Position numbers and translations under genes: made by a program. A stretch of DNA of 6,760 bases. It comes from Pseudomonadota bacterium (GTDB taxonomy: Bacteria > Pseudomonadota > Alphaproteobacteria > Sphingomonadales > Sphingomonadaceae). Below the pieces are notes generated by a model that was not told the origin of the DNA, searched no databases, and saw only the letters and a list, made by a program, of their open reading frames with translations. This document shows, in pieces, positions 4,948 through 6,760 of this stretch. The stretch covers positions 1 through 6,760 of the forward strand of contig JAEWIL010000088.1 in NCBI GenBank assembly GCA_023387085.1. The letters run 5' to 3'. Position 1 is the first letter of the stretch; each line of letters begins with the position of its first letter.

Positions 4948-5286
4948 CTAGAGAGCCGCCTCGCCGGTCTCGCCGGTGCGGATGCGCACCGCCTGACCCA
5001 CGTCGAGGACGAAAATCTTGCCGTCGCCGATCGACCCGGTCCCGGCGCTTTGCTGGAGCGTTTCCACCACGCGCGGCGCGAGCGCGTCGTCGCAGACGAG
5101 CTCGATCTTGACCTTCGGCACCATGTTGGTGGCGTATTCGGCGCCGCGGTAGATTTCGGTCTGCCCCTTTTGCCGGCCGAACCCCTTGACCTCGGTCACG
5201 GTCATGCCGGCGATGCCCAGCCCGGTCAGTGCTTCGCGCACCTCGTCGAGCTTGAACGGTTTGATGATAGCCAGGATCAGCTTCAT
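4948..5286 (-). CDS. glnK: Nitrogen regulatory protein P-II, GlnK
   Basis: This 112-residue PII protein is the family's standard length. It begins MKLILAIIKPFKLDEVREAL and has the T-loop around residues 37-55 with the uridylylation tyrosine Y51 (RGAEYATN). K58, the 2-oxoglutarate ligand of PII proteins, is present in PKVKIE. The B-loop TGSIGDGKIFV (83-93) has serine at position 85 where E. coli PII proteins have lysine, while K90 is kept. The C-loop ends RIRTGETGEAAL with R101 and R103. The trimer senses ATP/ADP and 2-oxoglutarate and should block AmtB when nitrogen is ample. The start at 5286 is chosen because the family begins MKLI and AAGGGGG (5291-5297) lies four bases upstream. An in-frame ATG at 5325 falls inside the sigma-54 promoter. 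amtB follows 18 bp after the stop. The pairing with amtB favours GlnK over GlnB. Confidence 0.96.
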   Translation of the reverse strand: MKLILAIIKPFKLDEVREALTGLGIAGMTVTEVKGFGRQKGQTEIYRGAEYATNMVPKVKIELVCDDALAPRVVETLQQSAGTGSIGDGKIFVLDVGQAVRIRTGETGEAAL

Positions 5287-5320
5287 GATGCCCCCTTCTG
5301 CTTGTAGCACCATGTTGCGG

Positions 5321-5336
5321 TGCAACAGCTGTGCCA
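5321..5336 (-). promoter_or_regulatory. Sigma-54 (-24/-12) promoter of glnK-amtB
   Basis: The minus strand reads TGGCACAGCTGTTGCA, which matches every defined position of the sigma-54 consensus TGGCAC-N5-TTGCA, with the invariant GG and GC ten bases apart. Transcription should start about 12 bases beyond the GC, near 5311, giving a leader of about 25 nt before glnK. Sigma-54 promoters require an activator, and for glnK-amtB this is normally NtrC. No canonical NtrC site (GCAC-N7-GTGC) is visible within the 100 bases upstream. Confidence 0.92.
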
Positions 5337-5435
5337 GATTACGCTGGGGACTGAAAAATTGGTATTTTATGACGGCCGGTGGCCGCGCGGCGCGCTCAAT
5401 CGTTCGCGGCGCGGGCAGGCGAGGCAGGCATTTGC

Positions 5436-6224
5436 CTAAATTTTGGGCAGCTCGGACAGTATATCATAATGACGGCCGATGCCGAAGCGCGTGAGACGCG
5501 TGAAGCCTGCTGCGCGTAGCCGCGCCTCGATGGCGGCGGCATCGATCCAGCGTTCGTCGACCTCATAAAAGATCGCGGCGATGCGGTGGCGATGTGTCGA
5601 GGCCATCAGCGCCTCGATCACCGTTTCCTCATGCCCTTCGACATCGATCTTGACGATCAGCGGTGCGGACCCTTCGAGCAGCGTATCGACGCCGGCGATG
5701 CCGAGAATACGGATGTCCTCGCCCTCGTCGGTCGCGGCGGCGCGCAGGCTGGCGGTCCCGCTGTGCCGCCCATCGATGGCGATGCGTGCGGTGCCGGACT
5801 TGAGCGAGACCGCGGCGTGGACGGGGCGGATGACGGGGCCGAGGCCGTTGAGCGCGATATTATCGCGTAGCAGTGCGAAGGTGGCGGCGACCGGCTCGAA
5901 CGCGATCGCTCTTTCGCAATGGACATTGCGCGCGGCGAGCAGGCTGTAGAGTCCCTGGTTGGCACCGATATCGACAAAGATGAAGGCGCGGTTCCGCGCG
6001 GCAAGATAGTCCGAAAGCGCACGGCCGTAGGTGGCATGGTAGCAATAGCGGAAGGTGCGGTCCTGCCAATTGGCGCGCATCCGGACGCCGTAGCGCGAAG
6101 TCACGACACCCGTCTCTCGGCGCAGCGGCAGGTGGGCAAGCAGGTTTGCCCACGCCTTGGCGAGAGTCTTGCCAAGGCCATAATCGATGAAGGCGCCGAG
6201 ACGCGACGGAGCGGCGGCGGTCAT
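5436..6224 (-). CDS. FkbM family SAM-dependent methyltransferase
   Basis: This 262-residue protein has a Rossmann methyltransferase core. FVDIGANQGLYS (83-94) is the glycine-rich SAM loop, AIAFEPV (106-112) has the acidic residue E110 expected to bind the SAM ribose, and LIVKIDVEGHEE (189-200) is the FkbM signature. DNIALNG (121-127) is also typical of the family. FkbM enzymes O-methylate hydroxyls of natural products and of surface glycans or glycolipids. The N-terminal 75 residues are less conserved and partly hydrophobic (about 22-33). The start at 6224 overlaps the upstream stop by 4 nt (ATGA), so translation is coupled to the glycerophosphotransferase-like gene. A longer frame extends upstream, but its translation lies within that gene and looks like non-coding Arg/Pro-rich sequence. 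No strong terminator follows the stop at 5436, only a short CGGCC/GGCCG hairpin near 5375-5387. Confidence 0.88.
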   Translation of the reverse strand: MTAAAPSRLGAFIDYGLGKTLAKAWANLLAHLPLRRETGVVTSRYGVRMRANWQDRTFRYCYHATYGRALSDYLAARNRAFIFVDIGANQGLYSLLAARNVHCERAIAFEPVAATFALLRDNIALNGLGPVIRPVHAAVSLKSGTARIAIDGRHSGTASLRAAATDEGEDIRILGIAGVDTLLEGSAPLIVKIDVEGHEETVIEALMASTHRHRIAAIFYEVDERWIDAAAIEARLRAAGFTRLTRFGIGRHYDILSELPKI

Positions 6225-6760
6225 TGGCGTGCCATATAGTCGAGGATCGCTTCCGCCGCGCGCTCGGACGAGGGGCGGTCCTGGAGGTCGAAGCTGTAGC
6301 GAAAGAGATGCTCCTGCCGCTCGCGCATCGTCGGGGTCAGACGCGGCACCTCGGCGAACGCCGCGTCGAGATCGTCGATCGTCTCGAGGACATGGCCGCC
6401 GCGCCAGTGCGCGAAATCGGCGTTGCCTTCCCACGCGAGCCGCCGCGGGTTGAGAAAGAAGCAGGGGCGCGGGCGGCGGATGAACTCGTAAACCTGACTG
6501 CTGGCGTCGCCGAGATAGATGTCGGCGGCTTCGGTATAGGTCATGTCGAGGCTGGCGGAGCTGCCGGTGTCGATCAGCATATGGTCGTGCTCGTAATGTT
6601 CGGCGCGCGGTCCGAGATTCCAGCCGAGCGCGAAGGGCGAGAGCGAGGCGGTGATGCGCTTTTTGAACAGCATCACATGCGGCGCGAAGATCAGATTGTA
6701 GCGGTCGCTGCGCGCGAACCAGTCGAGGATCGCGGGACCCATGCGATACCAGGATGACAG
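6221..6760 (-). CDS. CDP-glycerol glycerophosphotransferase-like protein, C-terminal part
   Basis: The gene enters from the right edge, and 179 C-terminal residues are visible. The codons before the first ATG (6742) are open and coding-like (LSSWYR), so the protein starts outside the window. NLIFAPHVML (about visible residues 22-31), with a histidine, and DMTYTEAADIYLGDASSQVYEFIRRPRPCFFLN (about 72-104) resemble the donor-binding end of teichoic-acid-type glycerophosphotransferases and related GT-B glycosyltransferases, where an acidic-x-Ser-Ser motif contacts the nucleotide-linked donor. In a Gram-negative it more likely builds a capsular, O-antigen or secreted polysaccharide. The stop overlaps the FkbM methyltransferase start by 4 nt, suggesting modification of the same polymer. 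The exact activity is uncertain. Confidence 0.65.
   Translation of the reverse strand: MSSWYRMGPAILDWFARSDRYNLIFAPHVMLFKKRITASLSPFALGWNLGPRAEHYEHDHMLIDTGSSASLDMTYTEAADIYLGDASSQVYEFIRRPRPCFFLNPRRLAWEGNADFAHWRGGHVLETIDDLDAAFAEVPRLTPTMRERQEHLFRYSFDLQDRPSSERAAEAILDYMARQ

Noticed and set aside
4198..5307. A 369-codon plus-strand ORF opposite amtB and glnK
   Set aside because: It is antisense to two unmistakable genes, is charged and His/Arg/Asp-rich, and is expected from GC-rich codon bias. There is no ribosome binding site or family motif.
4948..5325. A longer glnK reading frame starting at the ATG at 5325 (125 residues)
   Set aside because: Its start lies inside the sigma-54 promoter and upstream of the predicted transcription start. 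PII proteins begin MKLI, and a Shine-Dalgarno sequence supports 5286.
5370..5390. A possible terminator after the methyltransferase gene (CGGCC/GGCCG hairpin)
   Set aside because: The stem is only 5 bp with a 3-base loop, and the following sequence is AT-rich but has no immediate T-run. It is too weak to call.
5436..6434. A 332-codon extension of the methyltransferase frame
   Set aside because: The extra 70 residues are Arg/Pro-rich and overlap the upstream gene in another frame. The ATG at 6224 gives a 4-nt overlap and the natural protein start.
1..6760. CRISPR arrays, insertion sequences, tRNA or rRNA genes, toxin-antitoxin or phage-defence genes
   Set aside because: No regularly spaced repeats, transposase motifs, terminal repeats with target duplications, cloverleaf sequences or recognisable defence proteins were seen.

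Overview
The window looks like chromosomal DNA of a sphingomonad-type alphaproteobacterium (Sphingopyxis/Sphingomonas-like). This is inferred from the high GC content, the codon use, and the character of the DUF924, DUF2007, tandem-HxlR, GlnK and Amt proteins. No database search was possible. Coding density is high, and there are no rRNA or tRNA genes, insertion sequences, CRISPR arrays or phage genes.

Left part (1-2111, plus strand): a tight run of four small housekeeping-type genes. They are a DUF924 protein missing its N-terminus, an FMN-binding split-barrel protein of the pyridoxamine-phosphate-oxidase family, a DUF2007 protein and an endonuclease/exonuclease/phosphatase-fold hydrolase. 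Spacing is 31 nt, a 1-nt overlap and 18 nt, so an operon is likely. The first 47 bases are an abnormal C/G fold-back that replaces the expected start of the DUF924 gene.

Middle (2108-3150): a minus-strand HxlR-like regulator with two winged-helix halves converges on the hydrolase, and the two stop codons share TTAA. It is divergent from a glyoxalase-fold (VOC) protein. The two promoters appear to share one AT-rich -10 region, so the regulator probably controls itself and the VOC gene.

Region 3151-3567 has no convincing gene but is rich in inverted repeats. It holds a CU-loop hairpin and a terminator belonging to the end of amtB, then about 160 bases of nested and mutually exclusive hairpins, then a second leftward terminator with the same stem core. 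This is the best candidate for an undescribed element: a small RNA or a structured, processed amtB 3' UTR.

Right of centre (3568-5336, minus strand): a classic glnK-amtB nitrogen operon. It encodes a PII signalling protein with Tyr51 and an ammonium channel with the twin histidines, preceded by a full-consensus sigma-54 -24/-12 promoter. This implies NtrC-type control under nitrogen limitation, with GlnK gating the Amt channel.

Right end (5436-6760, minus strand): two translationally coupled genes, a CDP-glycerol-glycerophosphotransferase-like protein that runs off the window and an FkbM-family methyltransferase. Together they suggest the end of a surface-polysaccharide synthesis and decoration operon.
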